Of a DNA stretch of 64,000 nucleotides, positions 25,172 through 33,840 are shown piece by piece. Every line of letters starts with the position of its first letter. Positions within the stretch are counted from its first letter, which is position 1. The stretch is from NCBI RefSeq assembly GCF_006716115.1, contig NZ_VFOO01000002.1, positions 101,208-165,207 of the forward strand, given 5' to 3'. Both the position numbers and the translations under genes were made by a program. Origin of the DNA: Subtercola boreus (GTDB taxonomy: Bacteria > Actinomycetota > Actinomycetes > Actinomycetales > Microbacteriaceae). Below the pieces are notes generated by a model. It worked only from the letters and a program-made list of their open reading frames with translations. It did not search any database and had not been told where the DNA came from.

Positions 25172-26691
25172 TGGGCATTGGGCGGCTGCGGCCGTCACTC
25201 CTGCTCGTCGTCGTAGCGGTGCTGGCCGCAGTTATGCTGCTGCCCGTCGGCTACGTCGTCGCCATCGGTTTCCAAGTCGGCTGGCCAACACTCGCACCCC
25301 TCGTCTTCCGGCCGAAGGTCGGCGAACTGCTGGTCAACACCGTGCTGCTCATCGTTCTGGGTGTGCCCGTAACGGTCATGCTCGGGGTGGGCGGTGCGTG
25401 GCTCGTCGAGCGCACAACCCTCCCGGGCCGGCGCGTCTGGGCCGTGCTGTTGGCTGCACCGCTAGCCATCCCGGCGTTCGTGAGCAGCTACGGCTGGGTC
25501 AGCGCCATCCCCTCAATCGGCGGCATCGGCGGCGGCCTGATCGTCGCGACCCTCGCCTATTACCCTCTGGTCTATCTGCCCGCGGTCGCGACGATCCGCC
25601 GACTGGACCCGGAACTTGAAGAGTCCGCTCGGGCACTCGGGCTCGGGTCGTGGCGGGTGTTCGCCCGCGTGGTTCTGCCTCAGTTGAGGCTCGCCGTCTG
25701 GGGCGGCGGCCTGGTCGTCGCCCTGCACCTGCTGTCGGAGTACGGCGCGTTCGCGCTGATCCGGTTCGACACCTTCACCACGGCGATCGTGGTGCAGTAC
25801 CAGTCCACCTTCGCGGGGCCAGCCGCCAGCGCGCTCGGCATCGTGCTCGCCGGGCTCTGCCTCCTCCTGCTCCTGGGCGAATCGACGACGCGTGGCGCGG
25901 CGAGGTACGCCCGGGTCGGCTCGGGTGCGGCCAGACCTGCGGTCCTGCAGCGACTCGGCCGGGCGACACCGGTCGCCCTGGCCGCGCTAGTGGTACTGCT
26001 CGTTGCAGCTCTGGGTGTGCCCCTCGCCAGTCTCGTGCGCTGGCTCAGCGTCGGTGACCCCTGGTCGCAGCGGGAGCTGCCGGGTGCCATCCTCCAAACG
26101 GCCGGCCTGGCCGTGATCGGCGCGATCGTGACCGTGCTCGTGGCACTCCCCATCGCCTGGCTCACCATCCGACACCCGGGTCGCCTCCCCCGCCTCCTCG
26201 AGAGTGCCTACTATCTCGCCAGCAGCCTGCCGGCCATCATCATCGCCCTAGGGCTCGTCACCATCACCATCCGGATCGTTCCAGCGCTGTACCAATCCGT
26301 GTTCACCGTGGTTCTCGCCTACGTCATCATCTTCCTGCCCCGCGCGCTCGTGAGCCTCCGCGCCGGCATCGCTCAGGCACCGGTCGCCCTGGAAGAGGCC
26401 GCCCGTTCGCTCGGACGCTCACCCCTGGTGGCCCGCGCCCAGGTGACCCTGCCGCTCATCCTCCCCGCCCTCGGCGCAGGTGCTGCCCTCGTCGGGCTCG
26501 GGGCCGCTAACGAACTCACCGCGACTCTTCTGCTCGCCCCCAGCGGCACGAGAACCCTCGCCACCCAGTTCTGGTCGGCCAGTACGTCCGTCGCCTACTC
26601 CGACGCCGCCCCCTATGCGCTGCTCCTCATCGCGTTGTCGCTTCCCTCGGTGGCCATCCTCTTCCTCCAGACCCGAAAGCGTGCACGCTGA
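25171..26691 (+). CDS. Iron(III) ABC transporter, double permease
   Basis: 506 residues with about twelve helices in two homologous halves. Each half has an EAA loop that docks with the ATPase: EESARALGLGSWRVFARVVL near residue 150 and EEAARSLGRSPLVARAQVTL near residue 410. This fused permease design is that of FbpB. TGATG overlap with the binding-protein gene and with the ATPase gene marks one operon. Confidence 0.88.
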   Translation: MGIGRLRPSLLLVVVAVLAAVMLLPVGYVVAIGFQVGWPTLAPLVFRPKVGELLVNTVLLIVLGVPVTVMLGVGGAWLVERTTLPGRRVWAVLLAAPLAIPAFVSSYGWVSAIPSIGGIGGGLIVATLAYYPLVYLPAVATIRRLDPELEESARALGLGSWRVFARVVLPQLRLAVWGGGLVVALHLLSEYGAFALIRFDTFTTAIVVQYQSTFAGPAASALGIVLAGLCLLLLLGESTTRGAARYARVGSGAARPAVLQRLGRATPVALAALVVLLVAALGVPLASLVRWLSVGDPWSQRELPGAILQTAGLAVIGAIVTVLVALPIAWLTIRHPGRLPRLLESAYYLASSLPAIIIALGLVTITIRIVPALYQSVFTVVLAYVIIFLPRALVSLRAGIAQAPVALEEAARSLGRSPLVARAQVTLPLILPALGAGAALVGLGAANELTATLLLAPSGTRTLATQFWSASTSVAYSDAAPYALLLIALSLPSVAILFLQTRKRAR

Positions 26692-27731
26692 TGTCCACAC
26701 TCATCGTCACCGACGTCACGAAGCAGTTCGGCGGACAACCGGTCCTGCAGAACGTGACCCTGACCGTCCCGAGCGGTTCGCGAACATCCGTCGTCGGGGC
26801 GTCAGGCAGTGGCAAGAGCACCCTGCTGCGGCTCATCGCCGGTTTCGATGATCCGGATGCCGGACAGATCAGCCTTGGAGGCGTGCCTCTGGCGGGCGGG
26901 GTGTCGACCGTTCCCGCGCACCGCAGAGGGGTGGGGTACGTCGCGCAAGACGGGGCACTGTTCCCGCACCTCACGGTCGGGCAGAACATCGTTTTTGGGC
27001 TGCCACGGTCGGCGCGCAGGTCTGCGCGGGTGGCCGAGGTTGCCGCGCTGGTCGCGATCGGCACCGACCTGCTCGGCCGGTACCCGCATGAACTCTCCGG
27101 GGGCCAGCAGCAGAGGGTCGCCCTGGCCCGCGCGTTGGCGCCGGAACCGCAAGTCGTGCTGCTCGACGAACCGTTCAGCGCACTCGACACAGGACTACGC
27201 GCATACACCCGGAGAGCCGTGATCGCCGCTCTCGAGCAAAGCAGGGTCACAACCATTCTCGTTACCCACGACCAGGAGGAGGCCCTCTCGTTCGGGGACC
27301 AGATCGCCATTATTGACGGCGGCAGGATCTCGCAGGCCGGACCTCCCGCGTTGGTCTTTGATAACCCGCACACGGCTGGCATCGCCGAATTTCTTGGGGA
27401 CGCGATATTCATCCCGTGCGAAGTGGTCGGCGGCGAGTCGCATACCGTGCTCGGGTCGCATCCCATCCGGCACGACCACCGCACGGCAGGTGGCCCGGCT
27501 CAAGCCCTGGTCAGGCCAGCGCAGCTCACGATCGATAGTGAAAGCGCCTCGCCCAACGCGCAAATCATCGACATGCAGTCAGTCGGCTCGAAACTCAACC
27601 TGACCGTCACAATGGGTTCCAACGAACAGCCGGTACATCTTTCCTACATCACCTCCGCCCCCGAGAGATTTCGGGCGGGTCAGCACGCCCGAGTGCACTT
27701 CATCGGAGGGGTGGTTGTCTACCCGGCCTGA
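26691..27731 (+). CDS. Iron(III) ABC transporter, ATP-binding protein
   Basis: 346 residues. Walker A GASGSGKSTLLR, signature LSGGQQQRVALARAL, Walker B VVLLDEPFSALD and switch His in ILVTHDQEEAL are all intact. A C-terminal TOBE-like domain (after residue 240) is typical of FbpC. It powers import of ferric iron with the two preceding gene products. The operon sits between the arsenic genes and the second copper block and has no direct resistance role, although iron supply may counter metal stress. Confidence 0.9.
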   Translation: MSTLIVTDVTKQFGGQPVLQNVTLTVPSGSRTSVVGASGSGKSTLLRLIAGFDDPDAGQISLGGVPLAGGVSTVPAHRRGVGYVAQDGALFPHLTVGQNIVFGLPRSARRSARVAEVAALVAIGTDLLGRYPHELSGGQQQRVALARALAPEPQVVLLDEPFSALDTGLRAYTRRAVIAALEQSRVTTILVTHDQEEALSFGDQIAIIDGGRISQAGPPALVFDNPHTAGIAEFLGDAIFIPCEVVGGESHTVLGSHPIRHDHRTAGGPAQALVRPAQLTIDSESASPNAQIIDMQSVGSKLNLTVTMGSNEQPVHLSYITSAPERFRAGQHARVHFIGGVVVYPA

Positions 27732-27840
27732 GCTCGTGAACTGTTGGGCCGCTCAAGTCCACACCAGTGTCATCCCCGAGCTCCGGCGTCGTGCAATCGC
27801 ACCCACTTTTGCACCGCCATTGTTCTGATCGCGACTGGAC

Positions 27841-28491
27841 TTATTGTGTTGGCGGCTTCGTTTTGTGGAACCGTCTCAACGCGAAGGCCACTCCCATAAT
27901 CACTATCCCGGCGCCGAGTACACCCAGCGCGATGATCGGGAGGACTCCTTGGCCCAGGTCGGCTGCCGTGACGGTGGCCGTGGCTGGAGCGGTAGCGTCC
28001 TGCTCGGCGGCGTTTGAGGTAGACGCGTCCGGGACACGAGCTGCTTCGGGCGGTGCGGTTCGTGCCGGTGTTTCCGGAGCGGGGACTGCCGTGGGTTGCG
28101 CTGTGTAACTGAAGGAAAACTCCCCGGAGATGGGGTGACCGTCGACGGAGACGGTCTGCCATTGCAGCAGGTAGTCTCCGGTTATTTCGAATGTGACGGG
28201 GGCGGTGATGATGTTGTCGGCGATGCTGACCTCTCCGGACACGATGTCTACCCCGTCTGGCCCGGTGACGCGGATGATGGTGGCCGTCTCAAAATCTGAC
28301 AGCGGCGCTTCGGTGAAGGTCAGGGACACCTTCTCCAGGTTTGTGGTGACGGTCTCTCCGGCAGCTGGTGTCGATGCGGCTAAGGCGTCGTGAGCTGAGG
28401 CGCTCTGCGAGGAGAGAAGGGTGCTGCCGAGGATTGCGATGCAGGCAATGAGGATAGTAATTCGGGCGCCGGGGTGTGGGGGACGGTTCAT
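27841..28491 (-). CDS. copC: CopC-domain copper resistance protein, copy 2
   Basis: 216 residues from ATG 28491, which overlaps the copD stop; the open frame further upstream is antisense-like. The signal peptide ends at SASA|H as in copy 1, giving the N-terminal His ligand, and the HPISGEFSFSY motif is present. The linker is rich in Ala, Pro and Thr and differs from copy 1, then comes one membrane helix and a basic tail. Last gene of the block. Confidence 0.85.
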   Translation of the reverse strand: MNRPPHPGARITILIACIAILGSTLLSSQSASAHDALAASTPAAGETVTTNLEKVSLTFTEAPLSDFETATIIRVTGPDGVDIVSGEVSIADNIITAPVTFEITGDYLLQWQTVSVDGHPISGEFSFSYTAQPTAVPAPETPARTAPPEAARVPDASTSNAAEQDATAPATATVTAADLGQGVLPIIALGVLGAGIVIMGVAFALRRFHKTKPPTQ

Positions 28492-30389
28492 GTACGGGCT
28501 CCTGGTTGACGGGGACTGCGGAGGAAGCGGATGCTTGTGGTAGCAAGGAGGATCGTTCCGATCGCGGCGAGGGAAACGATCGCCACCGTGTGGTCGAGGG
28601 TGGGGCCCGGTTGCCAGCCGTCTCCGATCACGCCGTACCATTCGGGAAGGACCACGGGGGCGGCTCCGACGAGCAGCACAAGGACCGCGACACCCGCAGC
28701 GAGCACCGCCATCGCTGTCGCGACCGTTCCCCGGGTGATGGGATGGGTCCGGTTCAGCGTGCAGACCAGCAGGCAGCCGGCGAGGAAGAGCTGACTGGTG
28801 TTCCACTGGTGACCGACCGGGTCATCGAGGGACCAAATGATCATCGGGGGAGCGAACGCGGTTATCAGACACACGACGAAGATGGTCGTAGCGACGACGG
28901 GGTGACGGATGAGATCCGCGATTTTGGTCGCGGCGGCGGAGTCCAACCACTCTCTGACACCGTCGGTTCCGTCGTGTCTGTAGTCAATTGTTCGGCTGAC
29001 GAGAAGCAGGGGTTTACCCGCACCGATCACGACCACCACCAGGGTGACGAGGGTCAGGTGGCTGGTCGCGTACGCGGCGAAGAGATAGTTTTCGTAGGCT
29101 GCTGGTGCGGCGTTGGTGAGGTAGATGATGGCAGCCCATCCGATGATCCAGGCGGCGCTTCGCCGGACAGGCCATGAGGTGCCGGCCTGGCGCAGGCGGT
29201 GAACGCCGGCGGCGTATAGTCCGATGGCGAAAATTCCGGCGGTGAGCCAGATGGGATCGACGGCGAACGAGTCGAGCAGCCGGGGGGCTGAGAACGCGGA
29301 GGGCAGAGCCTGGCCGGTGAGTTTTTCGGCTGTGGTGACAGCGATCGTCAGCTCGCCTGCTGGCGGGGGAGTGCGGGCGAGAACGGCGGCGGCCCCGGAG
29401 GCGATTCCCATCAGTAACCCTTCGGATATGACCAGCCGAACCCACACAGCATTCCATCGCCCCGCCTGTACGGGGAGCCGGTTGATCAGCCAGCGGCGGT
29501 GACCGTAGCCGGCCGCTCCAAGTAGTGTCAATACAACTATTTTGAGGAGCAGAATTACGCCGTAGTCGGTTGATACCAGCTCCGAGACGGAGTTCAGGCG
29601 AAGCGAAGCACTGATCGCGCCGCTCAGGCTGACCCCGATTAAACAGATCAGCGCGAGAAAGGAGAACCGTCGCAAGAAAGGTTGCAGAACACCCGGCCCG
29701 GCGCGGAGGTGGGTGATCACCAGCACGAGCAGTGTCCCAATCCACGTGCCCGCGAAACCGACGTGCAGCCAGAGCGCGGCGGCGGCGGTTCGATGTCCGC
29801 CGGCGCCTGCTGCGTGGCCTTGAAGTGCCAGCGGGATCAACGCGGCGAACGCGCCGATCATCAGGATGAGGATAGAGACAGGTCTTCGGGACGCGAACGC
29901 GCCCACGGAGATAATGGCTGTCAGGAGAATGGTGACGGTGCTGCTTTGGCCAAGACTCACCTGAGTGAGGTACTGGCCGAGGGCGGGGCCGAAAATACCG
30001 GCGCGGATGGGCCCTGCGATGGTAATGAACGTGAGGACCGCGTAAATACCCGTCAGGACTGACCAGACGGCGGCGCTGACGGCTGTGACATCCATCGCTC
30101 GGCCGTGGGCCGGACCCTCTTGCGGTAGGAAGGTCCCGGCAACCACGAGTCCACCGATGGTTCCGGCGGCTGCAAGATTGGCCAGCACTTTGACCAGAGG
30201 CAGGCCGAAGGTCACAGCGGCGCCGGTGTCGACGAGAAGCGCAGGACGGTTGCCGAGTACCCACGCGGACAACAGCATGACGACGATCAGTGCTGCGCCG
30301 ACCAGAACGAACGGGGCGAGTAGTCGGCGCCAGCGCCCGCGAGCCGGTACAGGAAACACTAGACGTGGAGGGGTAGGTACGTGGGTCAT
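28488..30389 (-). CDS. copD: CopD copper transport membrane protein with degenerate CtaG half, copy 2
   Basis: About 633 residues from ATG 30389, chosen for its ATGA overlap with the ccdA stop. The fold and motifs are as in copy 1: LWLHVGFAGTWIGTLLVLV in the CopD half, AYATSHLTLVTLVVV in the degenerate CtaG half. The C-terminal helices (VLPEWYGVIGDGWQPG) are almost identical. Probably imports or redistributes extracytoplasmic copper with CopC. Confidence 0.8.
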   Translation of the reverse strand: MTHVPTPPRLVFPVPARGRWRRLLAPFVLVGAALIVVMLLSAWVLGNRPALLVDTGAAVTFGLPLVKVLANLAAAGTIGGLVVAGTFLPQEGPAHGRAMDVTAVSAAVWSVLTGIYAVLTFITIAGPIRAGIFGPALGQYLTQVSLGQSSTVTILLTAIISVGAFASRRPVSILILMIGAFAALIPLALQGHAAGAGGHRTAAAALWLHVGFAGTWIGTLLVLVITHLRAGPGVLQPFLRRFSFLALICLIGVSLSGAISASLRLNSVSELVSTDYGVILLLKIVVLTLLGAAGYGHRRWLINRLPVQAGRWNAVWVRLVISEGLLMGIASGAAAVLARTPPPAGELTIAVTTAEKLTGQALPSAFSAPRLLDSFAVDPIWLTAGIFAIGLYAAGVHRLRQAGTSWPVRRSAAWIIGWAAIIYLTNAAPAAYENYLFAAYATSHLTLVTLVVVVIGAGKPLLLVSRTIDYRHDGTDGVREWLDSAAATKIADLIRHPVVATTIFVVCLITAFAPPMIIWSLDDPVGHQWNTSQLFLAGCLLVCTLNRTHPITRGTVATAMAVLAAGVAVLVLLVGAAPVVLPEWYGVIGDGWQPGPTLDHTVAIVSLAAIGTILLATTSIRFLRSPRQPGART

Positions 30390-31126
30390 AGGGGAAGGAT
30401 CACCGATCCCATCAGTGCCTGCAGCTGGTAAAGCCATGCGGACCAGACACCGGTGAGCATCAGTACTCCGATGGTGATCAAGCCCAGCCCCCCGATCCGG
30501 TTGATGAGGCGGGAATGTTTCCGGAGGAGTTTCAGCGCGTTGCTTGCCCATCCGATACCGAGGGCGAGGAGCAGGAACGGTAGACCGAGCCCGATGCAGT
30601 AGATCAGTCCGAGTAGCGCGCCACGCCATGCTGAGCCGGTGTTCAGGCTGAGGGCGGAGATAGCGGTCAGGGTAGGTCCGAGGCAGGGCGTCCAGCCCAG
30701 CCCGAAGACCACTCCCAGCAGCGGCGCGCCGGCGATACTTCCGGTGTTCTTGAGGTTCAGTTTGAGGGTTCGTTGCAGAACAGGGATGTAGCCGAGGAAG
30801 GACGCACCGGTGATGATGACGACCACGCCGAGGATCCGCACGATGAGGTCCTGCCATCGGATGAGCCACCCGCCGAAGGTTCCAAACAGAGCCCCATAGG
30901 CGATAAAGATCACCGCGAACCCGAGTACGAACAGCACCGTGCCCAGAACAAGGCGCTGTCGTGCTTTTCTGGTGCCCTGGTCAAGACTTCCGCCGAGGTA
31001 CGCGAAATATCCGGGGACCAGGGGCAGCACGCATGGGGATGCGAACGAGATGAACCCGGCCAGCAGTGCCACTGGGATCGCGAAGATCAACTGCCCGTAG
31101 AGTACGGTGCCGACGATGTTGCTCAT
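30386..31126 (-). CDS. ccdA: CcdA-family thiol-electron transporter, copy 2
   Basis: 246 residues, same length as copy 1 and nearly identical. Both Cys motifs are intact (FASPCVLPLVPGYF and GWTPCLGPTLTAIS). Changes are conservative and mostly in loops (for example LDQGTRKARQRL versus VDEGTGKARRRL). It should feed electrons to the TlpA-like lipoprotein encoded directly upstream. Confidence 0.9.
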   Translation of the reverse strand: MSNIVGTVLYGQLIFAIPVALLAGFISFASPCVLPLVPGYFAYLGGSLDQGTRKARQRLVLGTVLFVLGFAVIFIAYGALFGTFGGWLIRWQDLIVRILGVVVIITGASFLGYIPVLQRTLKLNLKNTGSIAGAPLLGVVFGLGWTPCLGPTLTAISALSLNTGSAWRGALLGLIYCIGLGLPFLLLALGIGWASNALKLLRKHSRLINRIGGLGLITIGVLMLTGVWSAWLYQLQALMGSVILPL

Positions 31127-31746
31127 CTGGTGTTTCCTGCGGATCCTGGTTCGTCTAACACCTTTTGAATGAGAGCTTCTAACGTTGAACGGGCAAGGAT
31201 TTGTCCGAGGACCCGGGCGGCGACTTTCCCGTCACGATCGAGGACAAGGGTGGTTGGGACGGCGTTCGGGGCGACGACCCCGCTGAAGGCGAGAAGAACG
31301 GAACCGCTGGTGTCAATAAAGGATGGGTAGGTGACCCCATACGTTTTGGTGAAGGCTTGGGCCGTGGGCAGCTGGTCCCGGACGTTGACACCGAGGAATG
31401 CGACGCCGTCGGGGAGGAACTGGGTGTAGAGCGCTTGCAGGTCGGGGGCCTCAGCGCGGCAGGGTGCGCAGCCGGCGTACCAGAAGTTCACCACGGTGAC
31501 CTGGCCTTTGTAGTTCTCGGAGGACGCACTCTGTCCCGTGTCGAGGGTGCCTGAGAACGTGGGAGCCTCGCTTCGCTCACTGGCCGGGATCTCGGTGACG
31601 GTGCCGTTGCCGGAGACGTAGTTCTTCCCTGTCCCGTCACGGTACTGATCGGCGAGATCGTTGCTTGCGCATCCGGTCAATGTCATGACAATCACCAGCG
31701 CCCCAAGGATTTTGGCGCGCCGGCGCGTCTGGGTGTCGAGTTTCAC
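31123..31746 (-). CDS. TlpA/ResA-like thioredoxin lipoprotein, copy 2
   Basis: 207 residues from GTG 31746 (GTGA overlap with dsbA). Lipobox LTGC at Cys26 and active site WYAGCAPCRAE (Cys93, Cys96) as in copy 1. Only about nine residues differ over the mature part, while the first 24 residues are largely different. It probably keeps extracytoplasmic copper-protein cysteines reduced. Confidence 0.88.
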   Translation of the reverse strand: MKLDTQTRRRAKILGALVIVMTLTGCASNDLADQYRDGTGKNYVSGNGTVTEIPASERSEAPTFSGTLDTGQSASSENYKGQVTVVNFWYAGCAPCRAEAPDLQALYTQFLPDGVAFLGVNVRDQLPTAQAFTKTYGVTYPSFIDTSGSVLLAFSGVVAPNAVPTTLVLDRDGKVAARVLGQILARSTLEALIQKVLDEPGSAGNTR

Positions 31747-32396
31747 GAGGTGAGGGCCTGGTCAAGGAGCGTACGAATCTCATCGACCGATCCGACGTCG
31801 AGCTTTTCGTCGTCGAGGAAAAAGGTGGGTGTGCCCTGCACACCCAATGCTGTGCCTTGGCTGAAGTCCGACTGCACCCGGGACTTTGTCGCAGGGTCCG
31901 CGACGGCATCATCGAACGCGACCATATCCAGGCCCAGTTCCTCTGCGTAACCGCGGAACACGGACGCTTTGGAGTCTTGCTGTTCGCCCCACTGCGTCTG
32001 GGTGTCGAACATCTTCTTGTACATGGCCTCGAACTGGCCCTGCTGCGCGGCCGCCTCGACAGCGATCGCCGCGTTCATCGAGTTCTTATGGGACGGGATC
32101 GGGAAATACCGAGCCACGAAACTTACCCGCCCGGCGTACTCCTCGCGCAGCTGCTCAATGGCCGGATACGCGGCCCCGCAGACCTCGCACTCAAAATCCA
32201 GAAATTCGACGAAGACCGGTTGGCCTTCCGCCGCGACGGACAGCCGGTGGCTGTTGGCGGCGGCGGCGGCGGTCAGGCCTTCCGCATCGGCTCGTTCACT
32301 CGCGGAGGGCCGCAACACGAACACCGTCACAATCACCGCGAGGCAAACAAACAGGGTCGCTGCGATACCGATGTTCCACTTTGTACTGGTTTTCAT
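31743..32396 (-). CDS. DsbA/BdbD-family membrane-anchored thiol oxidoreductase, copy 2
   Basis: About 217 residues from ATG 32396 (MKTSTKWN), matching the start of copy 1. Membrane anchor, then FECEVCGAAYP active site and VQGTPTFFLDDEK cis-Pro loop. One extra alanine in the linker compared with copy 1. Function as for copy 1. A 114-bp gap separates it from lspA upstream. Confidence 0.87.
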   Translation of the reverse strand: MKTSTKWNIGIAATLFVCLAVIVTVFVLRPSASERADAEGLTAAAAANSHRLSVAAEGQPVFVEFLDFECEVCGAAYPAIEQLREEYAGRVSFVARYFPIPSHKNSMNAAIAVEAAAQQGQFEAMYKKMFDTQTQWGEQQDSKASVFRGYAEELGLDMVAFDDAVADPATKSRVQSDFSQGTALGVQGTPTFFLDDEKLDVGSVDEIRTLLDQALTS

Positions 32397-32510
32397 GACT
32401 TCCTTCAGTGAGACGGAATCGTAGTTACGAATCAAGGGCACACGCATTCCGGCCTGTAGAAACACGCGCAGGCACGGTCGTGTCGTCTTGGACTCATCGG
32501 CATGACGTCG

Positions 32511-33014
32511 CTAGCGCTCAGCGGCTGTCTTGGTGTCAGCGGCACGGTGCCGGCGTTCCAGTAGCATGCCGAGACAGAAGACGACCACCCCTGCGGTGAT
32601 GAAGACGTCGGCGAGGTTGAAGGTCGCGAACCAGTTGCTATGCAGGTAGTCCACGACACCGTTCCCGTCGAGCCTGTCGATGAAATTGCCGAGAGCACCT
32701 CCGATGACCAAAACACCCGCCCAGCTCGCTGCAGCGCTGAGGTACGGGGCGCGGACAAGAGCGACGCTTATCAAGGCGGCAAGGACGACCCCGGAACCTA
32801 CGCTGATAACCCAAGACGGCAATGCTTCACCGAGACTGAAAGCGACACCCGGGTTTGTTGTCCGCCACAGTTCGATGACACCCAGCGGGATGACTCTGCC
32901 GTCGGCGAGGATGGACCAGGCCACGGCCTTGATGATCAGGTCGATACCGGCCAGAAGAACACTTCCGATGACCAGCTGCGGTCGTCTCGAACCGGAAATC
33001 GGCGGCCCCATCAC
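32511..33014 (-). CDS. lspA: Lipoprotein signal peptidase II, copy 2
   Basis: 167 residues. NPGVAFSLG, GGALGNFIDRLDG and DYLHSNWFATFNLADVFI carry the conserved aspartates. The termini differ from copy 1 more than the core does. Start GTG 33014 with ATG directly following, as in copy 1; it overlaps a 73-codon gene by 4 bp. Prolipoprotein cleavage at the membrane. Confidence 0.92.
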   Translation of the reverse strand: MMGPPISGSRRPQLVIGSVLLAGIDLIIKAVAWSILADGRVIPLGVIELWRTTNPGVAFSLGEALPSWVISVGSGVVLAALISVALVRAPYLSAAASWAGVLVIGGALGNFIDRLDGNGVVDYLHSNWFATFNLADVFITAGVVVFCLGMLLERRHRAADTKTAAER

Positions 33015-33232
33015 AGGGTCACCTCAGCTGCAAAGCCCAGAGCAGCACACAGACCAAGAGCGAGCCCGAACTCAGATGCCAGCTCGAGCTGCGTTCCGAG
33101 AACAGGCCCAATGACGCGTCCGTCATGCAGTTCCGTTAGCACCCGCATCGTAGTGAAATCACGGGTGAAGGCTTTTGCGATCAGTGTGGCCATCATCGTC
33201 ACGAGGAAAGTGGGCGCGTACTTGGCGTCCAT
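33011..33232 (-). CDS. Small protein of unknown function between cadD and lspA
   Basis: 73 residues (MDAKYAPTFLVTMMATLIAK at the start). The middle is Thr/Asp/Arg-rich (TRDFTTMRVLTELHDGRVIG) and the end is hydrophobic (EFGLALGLCAALGFAAEV), suggesting peripheral or single-helix membrane association. Its start overlaps the cadD stop by one base and its stop overlaps the lspA start by 4 bp, so it is translated as part of the operon. I do not recognise the family. Confidence 0.6.
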   Translation of the reverse strand: MDAKYAPTFLVTMMATLIAKAFTRDFTTMRVLTELHDGRVIGPVLGTQLELASEFGLALGLCAALGFAAEVTL

Positions 33233-33840
33233 CAGAACAGTTGGAAGACTCGGGGCAAGACGCTCGATTCGATCAGGATGAAAAGTCCGAGACCAATGAA
33301 GACCGCAGGGACAAGCCAGTGCTCGACCTTCTCGAGCATCTCGGTGACCGTCTTATTCGTCCCGACAGAACGAGCGACCAGACACCACACCGCAACGAGG
33401 AGGAAGAACACGATGATCGTAACCACCGTGTCAGCAACAGGGCTGGTGCGGAACACGGGCGTGTAGAGGGAGATGTTGTCCGCGCCGTTCGCGATCGTGA
33501 TCCCTGCGACACCGACCAACCCAACGGCACTGATCGAACTCTCGTTATCGTCATCGTCGTCGGCCCCTCTCCGTAGGGTGCGGATCAATCCGACCACTCC
33601 GATCCCCAGCGGGATCAAGCCAAGCAGCCCCACCCACTGATCGGGGATGATCGTCAGACCCGCGGCCGCGATAACGCTGATCACGACAAGAGTTGCAAAA
33701 CCAAGGTACTGGCCCACGACAACCTTCCATGCCGGCATCGAGCCGCGCGTGGAAGCCAGGAAAAGGACTGTCAGAACGACGATGTCATCGATATTCGTCG
33801 CGGCGAACAGGCCGATCGCGGCGGCGACTGTACCGATCAC
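33232..33840 (-). CDS. cadD: CadD-family cadmium resistance transporter
   Basis: 202 residues, about six helices. Two repeats carry ATNIDDIVVLTVLF near residue 14 and NGADNISLYTPVF near residue 118, the paired acidic motifs of CadD transporters. The central cytoplasmic loop has an Asp run (RRGADDDDDNESS). CadD proteins give Cd2+ (sometimes quaternary ammonium) resistance, likely by efflux. It follows a CmtR-type sensor with a 4-bp overlap. Confidence 0.85.
   Translation of the reverse strand: MIGTVAAAIGLFAATNIDDIVVLTVLFLASTRGSMPAWKVVVGQYLGFATLVVISVIAAAGLTIIPDQWVGLLGLIPLGIGVVGLIRTLRRGADDDDDNESSISAVGLVGVAGITIANGADNISLYTPVFRTSPVADTVVTIIVFFLLVAVWCLVARSVGTNKTVTEMLEKVEHWLVPAVFIGLGLFILIESSVLPRVFQLF

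Larger units (their letters stand above)
27841..33014 (-). repeat. Duplicated block, copy 2 (copC-copD-ccdA-tlpA-dsbA-lspA)
   Basis: Same six genes, order, strand and 4-bp overlaps as copy 1 at 2786-7965. Differences: the upstream neighbour is a small gene plus cadD instead of an M23 peptidase, and no ctaG-like gene follows copC. The two blocks are direct repeats about 25 kb apart. Divergence is uneven, lowest in tlpA-dsbA-ccdA and higher in lspA and the copC linker. Confidence 0.85.
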
